The translations under genes were made by a program, and so were the position numbers. This document shows, one piece after another, positions 24,259 through 32,806 of a stretch of DNA of 64,000 nucleotides (position 1 is its first letter; each line of letters starts with the position of its first letter). Source of the stretch: Acetobacteraceae bacterium (GTDB taxonomy: Bacteria > Pseudomonadota > Alphaproteobacteria > Acetobacterales > Acetobacteraceae); contig JAIYDD010000189.1 of assembly GCA_027487675.1 (NCBI GenBank), positions 1 through 64,000 of the forward strand, written 5' to 3'. The notes under the pieces were generated by a model, which had not been told where the DNA came from, ran no database searches, and saw only the letters and a list, made by a program, of their open reading frames with translations.

Positions 24259-25695
24259 TCAGAGCCCGCGCCAGGGCAGCATGCCGGCCGGACGCGGCGG
24301 CAGCGTCGGCAGCCTGACCGGCTCGGCCAGCAGGCAGCCTGCCACCGCATCCAGCGCATCGTCGCGCAGGCCGCGCGCATCGGGGCGCCATTCCGCCATT
24401 TCCTGCGCGAAGCGCGTGCGGAAGACGCTGTCATGCGCCGAGAGGCGGCGCGCGGCGAGCACCGGATCGAGCGCGGCCAGGATGCGCTGCGCCTTGGGCA
24501 CGTGGCTGGTGATCTCCGCCACCGTGCAGCCGCTGCCGGCCTGCGACAGCGCCTGGCGCAGCAGCGCGGGCAGGAACCTGCCGAGGCCGTTGGTCTCTAC
24601 GCGCACCACCGGCAGCAGCAGGTCGCGTGCGATGGCGGCGACCGTGCGGCATTGCTGGGTGGCCGGGTCCTCCTCGACGTCGTCGCGGTGGGTCAGCCAG
24701 GCCAGGCGGTGCAGGTAGTGCCGGCCCTCGGCATCGGCATAGGTGGCGGCCAGCACGCTGCCGTCGCCGGTGCCCGGGCGGCCGAAGGCCGGGTCCCACC
24801 AGCCGCCGCCGGAGACGATGCGCTTGCCCATCAGCGTCAGCACGCCGCGGCCATTCGCCTCGCGGTAGTCGGGCTCGGCGGCGTAGCGGGCGATCAGCGC
24901 GGGATCGAGCCGCGCGGCTTCCTCGGCGACGCGTTCCAGCAGCATCTGGCGGCGGAAGGCCAGCGGGCCGACGCGGGCGCGCAGCTTCTGCACCGCTTCG
25001 GGCGGGAAGCGTTCGGGCCAGGCGCCGCGGCCTTCGGCATCCAGCAGCGGGATCACCAGGCGGCGATAGCCGGCCAGGAAGGCCTCCGCGTCGTCGGCGT
25101 AGAGGCTGTCCGCGCAATGCGGGGTGCCGACATAGAGGATGCCGCCGCCGGGGACGAGGACGAATTCGGCCTCCGTCAGCCTCTCCCGCAGCTCGGCGCG
25201 CTTGGCGGGCGTGTCGCAATTGCCGGCGACCTCGACATCGTCGCAGATGACCAGGTCGGCGCGCGCGCCGGTGATGTTGCCGCCGATGCCGGCGGCCAGC
25301 ATCGACGCATCGCGCAGCACCGCCTCGCGCGCGACCGTGAAGCGATCGGACGCCCAGCCGCCCTCGCCATAGTCCGGCACCAGCGCGCCGCAGAGCGGGT
25401 GGCGGCCTAGGATGCGGCGGACATTCGCCACCATCCGCGTGGCCAGCGCATGGTCGGCGGCCAGCACCAGGATGCGCGTCTCCGGCGCGCGATACAGCCG
25501 CCAGGCGCAGTAGAGCCCGACGAGGGTGGACTTGCCGCAGCCGCGGAAGGCCATCAGCAGCAGGCGGCGATCGCCATCCTCGACGCGGCCTTCCAGCCAG
25601 CGCAGCACGCGGCGGTGCACCGCGGGTGTGGCCAGGTTCGCCTGGCGGTTCCAGATCCAGGCGAATTCCAGCAGGTCGGCGGGGCGTTCGGTCAC
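24259..25695 (-). CDS. Phage terminase large subunit (T7 gp19-like)
   Basis: 478 aa packaging motor. Walker A AFRGCGKST is at residues 49-57, right after a helical start that mentions WIWNRQAN. Walker B DLVICDDVE is near 146-154, and PGGGILYVGTPHCADSLY follows as a motif III/coupling segment. The C-terminal nuclease half contains VRVETNGLG and a terminal acidic patch RDDALDAVAG. All ATPase and nuclease landmarks look intact. It overlaps the preceding small gene by 4 nt. Length and order agree with T7-like terminases. Confidence 0.92.
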   Translation of the reverse strand: MTERPADLLEFAWIWNRQANLATPAVHRRVLRWLEGRVEDGDRRLLLMAFRGCGKSTLVGLYCAWRLYRAPETRILVLAADHALATRMVANVRRILGRHPLCGALVPDYGEGGWASDRFTVAREAVLRDASMLAAGIGGNITGARADLVICDDVEVAGNCDTPAKRAELRERLTEAEFVLVPGGGILYVGTPHCADSLYADDAEAFLAGYRRLVIPLLDAEGRGAWPERFPPEAVQKLRARVGPLAFRRQMLLERVAEEAARLDPALIARYAAEPDYREANGRGVLTLMGKRIVSGGGWWDPAFGRPGTGDGSVLAATYADAEGRHYLHRLAWLTHRDDVEEDPATQQCRTVAAIARDLLLPVVRVETNGLGRFLPALLRQALSQAGSGCTVAEITSHVPKAQRILAALDPVLAARRLSAHDSVFRTRFAQEMAEWRPDARGLRDDALDAVAGCLLAEPVRLPTLPPRPAGMLPWRGL

Positions 25696-25991
25696 TTGCC
25701 CTCTCCCGCCGCCATGCGCGCGCGGCAGTCTTCCAGCACCGCGTCGGTGGTGGCCTCGATCGCCTCGGGCGTGGCTTCGCCGGCGGCGAGCGCGGCGAGG
25801 TCCACGAGATGCGCGAGCGCGGCGCGCGCGGCGGCGTAGCGGGCGGTGAAGGCCTTCGGGTCGGGCGCGTTGTCGCCGCCGGCGGCGAGGAAATCGAGGT
25901 ATTCCTCCGCCACGCGTTCCATCGCCAGCTCGATCGCCTCGCGCGGGATCGGCAGGGGGGGCGGCGGGGCCGCCCGGCGTTCGCGCTTCAT
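25692..25991 (-). CDS. Small helical protein, candidate terminase small subunit
   Basis: 99 aa, mostly predicted helix, Ala-rich, starting MKRERRAAPPPPLPIPRE. Position is the main evidence: it lies directly before terL and after the tail fibre gene, where T7-like phages carry the small terminase (gp18). It overlaps both neighbours by 4 nt. No sequence motif confirms the role. Confidence 0.6.
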   Translation of the reverse strand: MKRERRAAPPPPLPIPREAIELAMERVAEEYLDFLAAGGDNAPDPKAFTARYAAARAALAHLVDLAALAAGEATPEAIEATTDAVLEDCRARMAAGEGK

Positions 25992-28273
25992 GCCTTCACC
26001 ACGCGCACGCGCACCGTGCCGGCGCCGAGGTCGAGCGCGGCGGTGTGGCGGTTCCAGGCGGTGACGGTGACGAGGTCCTGCGCGCCGATATTGGCCAGGA
26101 AGACGACGCCGGTGGTGGACAGCGAGAAGGCCGCCTGCACGAAGTCGCCCGGCCGCGCGCCGGGCACGGCGACGGAGGTCTGCGCGCTGGCGCCCGCATT
26201 GATCGAGGGCGGGTCCCAGGGCGCTTCCGCCACGATCTCCCGCACGCCGTGGCGCAGGTCCGGCAGGCCGTAGAGCAGGGCGGGCGCGTGGCGGGGATCG
26301 CAGCTGAGGCGCATGGCGCGCAGCTCGTAGTCGCGGGAGAGGCGGGCGACGCCGATCACGGCGTAGCCGACGGATGCCGAAAGGCGCACGGCCTGCAGGC
26401 GCGTCAGCGTCGCGTCCTCCATGTCCGCCGCGCCCTGCCACCACTTGGCGCTGGCGTTCCAGACGACGGACTGGCCGGAGGCGAGGACGTGCTGGCCGGT
26501 GGCGTCGGTCAGCAGGTTCATCTGGTGGTCGAAGGTCATCACCATCAGCCGCGGCGCTTCGGCATCCAGCGCGATGGCGAAGTCCTTGCACTGCCGCGCA
26601 TCAACCACGAAACCGAGCGCGCGGCCGCCGGTCAGCGTCACGCCGCGATCGGTCAGCAGCAGCGCATCGAGCGCGGGGAAGCAGAATTGCTGCAGGGTGG
26701 TCGGGTCGCCCATGACGTTGGAGGACAGCACCGCGAGCCGGTCGAAGCCGGTCTCGCTCGCGTTCCAGCGGATCGCGGCGGCGCGCAGGCTGGGGACGGA
26801 GGCGACTTCCCGCGTCGCCTCCACATGCGGCGCGGCCTGGTGCAGCGCGCGCACCACGCCGCCGAGGCGCGTGGCGGTGGCGGTGTGCTCGATCTCCACC
26901 TGGTAGGCCTGGCTGGCCCAGGCGACCTCGTAGAGATGGTCCTGCGCGCCGGCGGTGTGGCGCGCGACGGGGCCGGTGCAGCCTTCCATGCGCAGCGCTC
27001 GGCCGAGGATGGCGCGGCTGTTCACCTCGCAGAGGAAGGGGATGCCGACGATGCCGGGCTTGTCGCGCGCGTTCAGCTCGAAGTTCGGGCCGTCGAAGAC
27101 GTGGCGGTTGTGCGCGACATAGGCGCCGGGGGCGGCGGAGAGACGGATGCCGAAGCGGTCCTTGGTGGGGTGCAGCGTGCTGCCCACCGCGAAGTGGCCG
27201 CCATAGTAGCGGATCGAGGTGTTCCACGCCGCCGCGGTGGCCGCATGCACGTCGAGGCCGATGCGGTTGTTCACGATGCGGTTGAGGATCAGCGTCGTGT
27301 CCTCGAAGCCGCGGCCGTCGCCCATGGTGCGGATGCCGATGGTGAAGCCGGCGATCTCGCGCAGCTCGACCACGCTGGCGTCGAGGTTGCGGAGCAGCAG
27401 GCCGAGATCGGCCTCGTTCTCCCAGTCCGACTGGGTGGCGCGCAGCACGGTCAGGCCGGTGAGCAGCTTGCGCGCGTTGCGCGCGGTGCCGCCATCGCCG
27501 ATGGTCAGCGCCGTCTGCCCCGCCGGGCCCGCATAGACGATGGCGCCGCGCATGACGAGGCCGGCAGCCGCGCCCGGCAGCGTCAGCGGCTGTGTGGTGC
27601 GGAAGCTGCCCTCGCCGATGAACAGCGTCTTGCCGGAGGCGGCGGCGGCGTTCATCGCGGCCTGCAGCGCGGGGCCGTCATCCGTGGTGGCATCGCCGCG
27701 CGCGCCGAAATCCCGCGCGGAGAGGCGCTCTGCCATCTTGTCCTCGACCGTGCGCGGCACGGCGCCGGGGAAGGGGGAGGTCAGCAGGCCGCTGTCGCGC
27801 GGGAAGGCGGTGACGTCGCCGGCGCTGTCGAAGCCGAGCAGCCGGTTGGCGCGCACGCCGCGCGCGGGCAGCACCAGGCTGCCGCCGAGCTCGCCGGGAT
27901 CCTGGCGGATGGCCGAGCCGATCTCGTCGCGCTGTTCCTGCAGCACCGCGACCAGGCGATCGAGCTCGTCGTTCAGCGTGCGCGCGCGCAGCACGCCGTT
28001 GTCCTGGAAGTCGCTGTTGCGCTCCACGCGCAGCCGCCGGCGCAGCGTGACGCGGCTGCCGGTGGCGGGGGGCGCGGAGAGGGTGACGCTGCCGCCTTCG
28101 CTCTGCCCGGCGCCGGCCACGGCGAAGCCGCCGGCGACGGTGACGCCATCGATGCGCAGCTCGATGTCCTGGGCGTCGAAGACGGGGAAGGGGAAGGGGA
28201 AGTCGGTGCGGGCGCCGTCGGCCACGTATTGCACGCGCGGCGCGACATCGCCGATGCGGATGTGCTCGGCCAT
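25988..28273 (-). CDS. Phage tail fibre/tailspike protein with T7-type N-terminal anchor and pectate-lyase-like repeat
   Basis: 761 aa. The N-terminal 150 residues (VQYVADGARTDFPFPFPVF, then ELRIDGV and ARTLNDELDRLVAVLQEQRDE) match the tail-attachment domain of T7 gp17-like fibres. Residues from about 210 (SARDFGARGDATTDDGPALQAA) start a right-handed beta-helix of the pectate_lyase_3 kind, common in tailspikes that bind or cut surface polysaccharide. The C-terminal 150 residues may trimerise. GGAGG precedes the ATG at 28273 by 5 nt. This is the host-recognition protein of the particle. Confidence 0.88.
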   Translation of the reverse strand: MAEHIRIGDVAPRVQYVADGARTDFPFPFPVFDAQDIELRIDGVTVAGGFAVAGAGQSEGGSVTLSAPPATGSRVTLRRRLRVERNSDFQDNGVLRARTLNDELDRLVAVLQEQRDEIGSAIRQDPGELGGSLVLPARGVRANRLLGFDSAGDVTAFPRDSGLLTSPFPGAVPRTVEDKMAERLSARDFGARGDATTDDGPALQAAMNAAAASGKTLFIGEGSFRTTQPLTLPGAAAGLVMRGAIVYAGPAGQTALTIGDGGTARNARKLLTGLTVLRATQSDWENEADLGLLLRNLDASVVELREIAGFTIGIRTMGDGRGFEDTTLILNRIVNNRIGLDVHAATAAAWNTSIRYYGGHFAVGSTLHPTKDRFGIRLSAAPGAYVAHNRHVFDGPNFELNARDKPGIVGIPFLCEVNSRAILGRALRMEGCTGPVARHTAGAQDHLYEVAWASQAYQVEIEHTATATRLGGVVRALHQAAPHVEATREVASVPSLRAAAIRWNASETGFDRLAVLSSNVMGDPTTLQQFCFPALDALLLTDRGVTLTGGRALGFVVDARQCKDFAIALDAEAPRLMVMTFDHQMNLLTDATGQHVLASGQSVVWNASAKWWQGAADMEDATLTRLQAVRLSASVGYAVIGVARLSRDYELRAMRLSCDPRHAPALLYGLPDLRHGVREIVAEAPWDPPSINAGASAQTSVAVPGARPGDFVQAAFSLSTTGVVFLANIGAQDLVTVTAWNRHTAALDLGAGTVRVRVVKA

Positions 28274-28501
28274 CGGGGCCTCCGGTGGGGTGGGTTTTCT
28301 GTCGAGGATGGCGCGTCGCGTGGCGATCGCGCCGGATCGGGTGCGCGGCGGCTGAAGGTGTCGCGGGGGGGGGCTGCCCTCCCGCACCCACCCGCCAGGG
28401 TCGGTCGCCGAGGGCGGCGGACGAGTTTCCTGGACCTTCCCAAGACATTCGGCGCAACGAAATCGGGGAGGTGCAGGAACCTCAGCTTCCTGCCGGGGTG
28501 C

Positions 28502-28522
28502 CCGAGGGGCAGAGCCCCTCGG
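28502..28522. terminator. 9-bp hairpin in the 290-bp gap before the tail fibre gene
   Basis: CCGAGGGGC, AGA, GCCCCTCGG form a perfect stem, followed on the plus side by ACCCT. The gap 28274-28563 otherwise holds no gene. The same layout (perfect stem then ACCCT or CACCCT) occurs at 57307-57334, so it may be a dispersed palindromic repeat rather than a dedicated terminator. Confidence 0.45.
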
Positions 28523-28563
28523 ACCCTCTCTTCGCTTTCGCGACGCTCCGCGACGCGCGCGGA

Positions 28564-28971
28564 TCAGTCCAGAAGGTTGCGCAGCGCGCCATCGAAGCTG
28601 CGCCCGGCGCGCAGCCAGGCGGACAGCGTGCCGTCCTGGTTCAGCAGGCTGCGGCGGCCGGCGGAAAGACGCGCGGCGAAGACCGCGTCGCTGTCCGATT
28701 GCGCGGCTTCCGCATCGCGGCGGATGCCGCTGGCCAGCGCGGCGGCCGAGCCTTCGTCCGGCGCGACGCCGCCGGCGGCCAGCCGCGCGCGTGTGGAGGC
28801 GATGGTGCCGGCCAGCCGCGCATCGCGCGCGCGCTTCTCGGCCGCCTGCTGCACGGCCAGCTGCTGCGCGCGCGCCGCGTCCTGGGCGCGGGCGGCCGCG
28901 TTCTGCCGCTGGGAGGCGACGAGCGTCGCGCCGGTGCCGATCAGGCTGACGATGGGGGCGAGTTGGGCCAT
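28564..28971 (-). CDS. Small internal virion-like protein (T7 gp14 position)
   Basis: 135 aa. It starts MAQLAPIVSLIGTGATLVASQRQ with one hydrophobic stretch, then a long Ala/Arg/Gln-rich helix (QDAARAQQLAVQQAAEKRARDARLAGTIASTRARLAAGGV), a pattern common in internal or ejection proteins of podoviruses. The stop-start overlap with the tail tubular protein B gene is 1 nt. T7 has four genes (13-16) here; this module has only this one, so the large ejection proteins are missing or replaced. Confidence 0.65.
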   Translation of the reverse strand: MAQLAPIVSLIGTGATLVASQRQNAAARAQDAARAQQLAVQQAAEKRARDARLAGTIASTRARLAAGGVAPDEGSAAALASGIRRDAEAAQSDSDAVFAARLSAGRRSLLNQDGTLSAWLRAGRSFDGALRNLLD

Positions 28972-30851
28972 CACGCGGTCGTCCTTGTGTCCGTGGTGAC
29001 GGAGAGCAGCGTCAGCGGCAGCGGCACCTCGCCCTCCACGCGCCAGAGCGGCGCCATCGCGTCGCGCCGCCAGCCGAGGCCGCGCAGCATCACGTCGCCG
29101 GTGAAGGGCGCGGGCGGCGCATCGAGCAGCGCGGTGTCGAGGCGGCGGAAGGCCACCGGCTGCACGCCGCGGCCGAGATCCACCTCGAAGGCCGGCGTCG
29201 CCAGCAGGCGGAAGGTGGCGGAGACGAGGCGCAGCGGCGCCGCCAGCATGCCCTGCGCGGTGCCGAGGATGGGCGGCAGCGGCTCGATCACGTGGCGGAA
29301 GGCGAGCCCCGCCTGCACCTCGCGCGCCGGCGGATCCACCGCGATGCGGCCATCGGCGACCAGCGCCGCGGCACGCGGCGCGCCATCGGCCAGCACGCCC
29401 ACCGTCTCGCCCTGCAGGTGGTCGAGCCCGGTCCAGTCGTCGCGCGGCTCGGCCGCGGTGCCGGACAGCGCGGCATCCAGGCCGAGCGTGGCGTCGAAGC
29501 GTTCCAGCCGGTGCGTGCCGTCGCGTTCCACCACGGCGAAGACGCGGCCCTCGGTCTCGGCCACGGCGCGGAAGGCGCCCTGCGTCTCCTGCCGCGTCCA
29601 GGCGATCACCTGCTCGGCGCGGTAGAGCGTCAGCGTCGCCAGCGCGCCATCCGCCATCACCACATGCAGCAGCCGCTGCACCTGGTCGTAGGCCATGGCC
29701 ACGGGGGTCGCGACCAGGTGGCGCGCGACCAGCGCTAGGTCGTTGGCCTGGTAGGCATCGGCGACGTCGGTATAGGCGAATTCGTGCACGGCGCGGCCGC
29801 TGCGCGCGACGAAGACGGTGGCGCCATCGACATCGACGGGCGGCACCATGCGGTCCACCTGGCTGCCGACGCGGGTCTGGCGGTGCAGCTGGATCGAGGC
29901 GGGCGTCAGCGGATCGCCGGTGACCATCCATTCGGCGCCCGAGGTGAAGACCTGCAGGTGGCGGCCCGAGAAGACGGCGCGGATGGCGTTCACCTGGTCC
30001 GACATCAGCGCGAACTCGATGCCTTCGTCGTCGAGGCCGGTGCCCGGATCGAAATCCGCGAAGTCGCCGGTGCGCGACAGCCAGAGCCGGTTCGGCAGGT
30101 CGCGCGAGCCGCCGAGCACCAGCCGGTCCTGGTGGAAGCAGGCGGAGACCGGCCAGCCGCGGGCACCGCCGAAGGCGCTCTCCTCCGGGTCCTGCACGGC
30201 GGTCGTGCCGCCCAGCGTGTCCTCGACCGTCGCGGTCGCGCTACGCGGGCCGGCCACCGCGGTGACGCGCACGCGCTTCGCGCCGAGCAGGAAGCGCGCG
30301 CCGACATGGCCCGGCACGAACAGGTCCGCGCTGGCGGAGAGCGTGATGGTGCCGGTGGTGGCGGAGGGCGTCACCGCGACGCCGCGCGCGAAGCCGTGGA
30401 AGGGTTCCCGCAGGAAGACGAAGTCCGACAGCGTCCAGTCGGCATGGCCGGTGCGCGTGACGCGCTTCGGCGCCATCTCCGGGTGGAACAGCAGCAGCGT
30501 GTCGGCGCTCTGCGTGAAGGCGATCTGCGGCAGCATCGCCGCCGTCCAGGGCGCGGCGAGCGAGGCGACCTCGGCATCGCCGAGGAAGACCTGCAGCCGG
30601 CCCGCGGTCAGCGCCAGAAGGTAGGTCTGCTCGGTGTTGAACTCGAAGGGCAGCAGGCGGGCGGGGCCGGAGAGCGTCGCGACGTGGCGCAGGCCCGGGC
30701 GGCGCGTCACGCCGCCGGTCGGCTGGATCACCACGTTGCGCAGGCGCCGCGCGCCGTTCTCGAAGGCGCGGAGGTCGATGCGGCCGTGCAGCTCCGGCGC
30801 CAGCTCGCCGGCGGCGAAGCTGGTCTTGATGCGGCGGTTCGCGACGGACAT
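28971..30851 (-). CDS. Tail tubular protein B-like (T7 gp12/nozzle) protein
   Basis: 626 aa. The opening (RIKTSFAAGELAPELHGRIDL, then NVVIQPTGGVTRRPGLRHV) and later SDQVNAIRAVFSGRHLQVFTSGAEWMV-type segments are characteristic of podovirus nozzle/stabilisation proteins. It should close the tail tube below the gp11-like ring. Full length with no frameshift. The start is 4 nt past the tail tubular A stop. Confidence 0.88.
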   Translation of the reverse strand: MSVANRRIKTSFAAGELAPELHGRIDLRAFENGARRLRNVVIQPTGGVTRRPGLRHVATLSGPARLLPFEFNTEQTYLLALTAGRLQVFLGDAEVASLAAPWTAAMLPQIAFTQSADTLLLFHPEMAPKRVTRTGHADWTLSDFVFLREPFHGFARGVAVTPSATTGTITLSASADLFVPGHVGARFLLGAKRVRVTAVAGPRSATATVEDTLGGTTAVQDPEESAFGGARGWPVSACFHQDRLVLGGSRDLPNRLWLSRTGDFADFDPGTGLDDEGIEFALMSDQVNAIRAVFSGRHLQVFTSGAEWMVTGDPLTPASIQLHRQTRVGSQVDRMVPPVDVDGATVFVARSGRAVHEFAYTDVADAYQANDLALVARHLVATPVAMAYDQVQRLLHVVMADGALATLTLYRAEQVIAWTRQETQGAFRAVAETEGRVFAVVERDGTHRLERFDATLGLDAALSGTAAEPRDDWTGLDHLQGETVGVLADGAPRAAALVADGRIAVDPPAREVQAGLAFRHVIEPLPPILGTAQGMLAAPLRLVSATFRLLATPAFEVDLGRGVQPVAFRRLDTALLDAPPAPFTGDVMLRGLGWRRDAMAPLWRVEGEVPLPLTLLSVTTDTRTTA

Positions 30852-30855
30852 CGGC

Positions 30856-31425
30856 TCAGCCCCGCACGTCGACCAGCGGGAAACCTTCGAGCGCCATCGG
30901 CGTGGCCTGCTGGCTGTCGATCAGCCGGGCCTGGCGCAGCTCGGATTCGGCGAGGCGGAACAGCACCTCGGCGCGCGACGCGCTTTCGGTCAGCGGCAGG
31001 CAGAACTCCGCGGCGAGCCGCGCGACCAGGCAGGCGGCGAAGAAGGGCGGGAAGGCGCTCTCCTCCGGGCGGAAGACGTAGGTGATGGTGACGGCCTCGG
31101 CATCGGCCAGCAGGCGGCCGTCCTGGATGCGATAGGGCGTGCCGCGGCCGCGGCCCTGCGTGCCGGCCGACAGCACGCGGAGGAACCCCGGCGGCAGCTG
31201 GAAGGCATGCGCGTATTCGGCATGCGGCACGGCGGAGAGGCGCGGCAGCGCGGACTGGCCGGTGGCGAAGGTCCAGGGATGGGCGGAGAGCAGGGCGTCG
31301 CGCGTCGCGGGGTAGAGGTTGGCCGCGACCTCGGCCTCCGCGGTGCCTTCCTGCAGCGAGGCGATCGGCTGCGCGCCGATGCGCAGCAGCGCGCGCGAGC
31401 AGAGCGCAAGCGGGGTGAGGGACAT
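30856..31425 (-). CDS. Tail tubular protein A-like (T7 gp11/gatekeeper) protein
   Basis: 189 aa. The segments ALLRIGAQPIASLQEGTAEA, NLYPATRDALLSAHPWTFAT and FRPEESAFPPFF are the usual landmarks of podovirus gp11 adaptor proteins, which form the ring between connector and nozzle. The gene follows the capsid gene after the 25-bp repeat array and a hairpin. No strong Shine-Dalgarno is seen before the ATG. Confidence 0.88.
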   Translation of the reverse strand: MSLTPLALCSRALLRIGAQPIASLQEGTAEAEVAANLYPATRDALLSAHPWTFATGQSALPRLSAVPHAEYAHAFQLPPGFLRVLSAGTQGRGRGTPYRIQDGRLLADAEAVTITYVFRPEESAFPPFFAACLVARLAAEFCLPLTESASRAEVLFRLAESELRQARLIDSQQATPMALEGFPLVDVRG

Positions 31426-31498
31426 GGTGGGGGGGTTCCGCTGACGGGCGACGTTGAGGGAGCGTGGGGTGGGGGAGACGCGAAGGCCCCCACCCCGA

Positions 31499-31524
31499 CC
31501 CTCCCCCGCAACTGCGGGAGAGGG
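31499..31524 (-). terminator. Hairpin downstream of capsid gene
   Basis: On the minus strand a CCCTCTCCCGCA arm pairs with TGCGGGGGAGGG (one G-U pair, loop about 4 nt). It lies between the capsid gene with its repeats and the tail tubular A gene, the place where T7 has its partial terminator after gene 10. It may lower tail gene expression relative to capsid. No T-run follows. Confidence 0.5.
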
Positions 31525-31538
31525 GGAAGTGGTGCGCG

Positions 31539-31712
31539 CTATTCGAATGCGCGCATCCGCACCTATTCGAAGGCGCGCATCCGCGCGCTATTCGAACGCG
31601 CGCATCCGCACGCTATTCGAACGCGCGCATGCGCAAGCTATTCGAACGCGCGCATGCGCACGCTATTCGAACGCGCGCATGCGCACGCTATTCGAACGCG
31701 CGCATGCGCACG
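31539..31712 (-). repeat. Seven tandem 25-bp repeats derived from the capsid 3' end
   Basis: CTATTCGAA occurs at 31539, 31563, 31588, 31613, 31638, 31663 and 31688, with a 25-bp period (one 24-bp step). Each unit contains the palindromes TTCGAA and, in the four capsid-proximal copies, GCGCATGCGC. The capsid-proximal unit encodes the last residues of the capsid protein (RMRAFE and TAG stop); the others are downstream copies that are not translated in that frame. The copies farthest from the gene differ most (CATCCGC for CATGCGC). Confidence 0.92.
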
Positions 31713-32527
31713 ACGCCGGTGTCGTCCACCAGCACCGCGCCCTGGCTCATCATGTTCGCGACGAAATGCGCCGCGCGGTCGCCGTGCCAGGTGACGTCGG
31801 TCTCCACCTCCGCCGCCGCGGCGTGGCCGATCGCGGTGCGGTGGTAGAAGTAGCAGAAGCGCAGGTTGCCGGTCTTGGTCAGGCCGGAATGCGGCATCCA
31901 CAGCGCGCCGAGCCAGCGCTTCGCCTGCGTGCCCTTCCAGGGCAGCTCGTCGGAGCCGACATAGTCGCTGTTGGCGAACTCGTCGATCGCCAGCAGGTCG
32001 CTCCACTGCTTCCAGCCGACGACGGCGAAGCGGTTGCCGTCATCCGGCACGTCGGCGGCGCCCATCATCTCGAAGGCGAGCAGCACCTTGGCCTTGGTCA
32101 GGCGGTCGCTGTCCGTGGTGCCGGCCGCCGTGCCCAGCGCTTCCCGCGTCGCGGTGTCGAGGGCGGCGATGATCAGCTCATCGGTCTTGCGGCCCAGCGC
32201 ATAGGCGCCGGCATTGGCGACGACCTGGCGCTCGTCGAGGCTCGCCTTCAGCTCGTCGAGCCGGTCGATCCAGTCGCCGGCATAGTAGTCCTGCAGCACG
32301 CATTCCACCTGCGCGTGCTCGAGGTTCATCACGGGGACGGAGCCGTGGCGGCTCTTCGCCGCGGCCATGCCCTTGCCGACCTTGGGGAAGAAGGTGCTGC
32401 TGCCGGCGACGCCGGTCTTGCTGCGCACCGTCGGGCGCAGCTTGGAGCCCTGGCGCTGGTAGGCCTCGTGCACCTCGGCCTGGAACTGCTTGACGAAGAC
32501 GGCATCGATCTGGGTGCTGGCGGGCAT
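31688..32527 (-). CDS. Major capsid protein, podovirus type
   Basis: 279 aa from the ATG at 32527, which has GAGGAGGG about 6 nt upstream, the strongest ribosome site of the module. It begins MPASTQIDAVFVKQFQAEVHEAYQRQGSKLRPTVR, typical of T7-like capsid proteins (gp10 family, HK97 fold), with QDYYAGDWIDRLDE and ALGRKTDELIIAALD in the middle. Its last codons lie in the first unit of the 25-bp repeat array, so the repeats could have arisen by slippage here. Its place after a scaffold-like gene fits. Confidence 0.88.
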   Translation of the reverse strand: MPASTQIDAVFVKQFQAEVHEAYQRQGSKLRPTVRSKTGVAGSSTFFPKVGKGMAAAKSRHGSVPVMNLEHAQVECVLQDYYAGDWIDRLDELKASLDERQVVANAGAYALGRKTDELIIAALDTATREALGTAAGTTDSDRLTKAKVLLAFEMMGAADVPDDGNRFAVVGWKQWSDLLAIDEFANSDYVGSDELPWKGTQAKRWLGALWMPHSGLTKTGNLRFCYFYHRTAIGHAAAAEVETDVTWHGDRAAHFVANMMSQGAVLVDDTGVVRMRAFE

Positions 32528-32716
32528 CGTGGCCCTCCTCTCTGTGGTGTCGGGTTGCGTCGGGATGGCCGCCGCATCCGGTTGCCCCTCGGGGGCCGGT
32601 GCGGGCGGGCGGCCGCGCGGGCCCGGGGCGTGCGGGTTGCCGGCGGCGATCGGTGGAAAGGGGGGGGCGGGGCGGGTGGGGGCCGCATGCGCGGCCTGCG
32701 CCACCCGCCCCGCATC

Positions 32717-32747
32717 CGCCGCGCGCGGGGGAGGAGGCGCGCGGCGG
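32717..32747 (-). promoter_or_regulatory. 11-bp hairpin between scaffold and capsid genes
   Basis: A perfect stem (32717-32727 with 32737-32747, CCGCCGCGCGC) with a 9-nt loop lies in the 279-bp spacer 32528-32806, the longest gap inside the structural genes. The spacer has no gene. The hairpin may protect or process the 5' end of the capsid message. T7 has its strongest class III promoter in this spot. Confidence 0.5.
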
Positions 32748-32806
32748 GGCCGGCCGGGCGCCGCGGCGGGGCCGAAGCCCCGGGGCAGCCCGGCCGGTGT
32801 CTCGGG

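Noticed and set aside
26045..28999. A long plus-strand frame across the tail fibre region
   Set aside because: Antisense to a recognised tail fibre gene and crosses its promoter region; no domain features.
31539..31712. CRISPR or iteron-type origin in the 25-bp repeats
   Set aside because: No spacers, no replication initiator gene nearby, and the repeats are copies of the capsid gene end.
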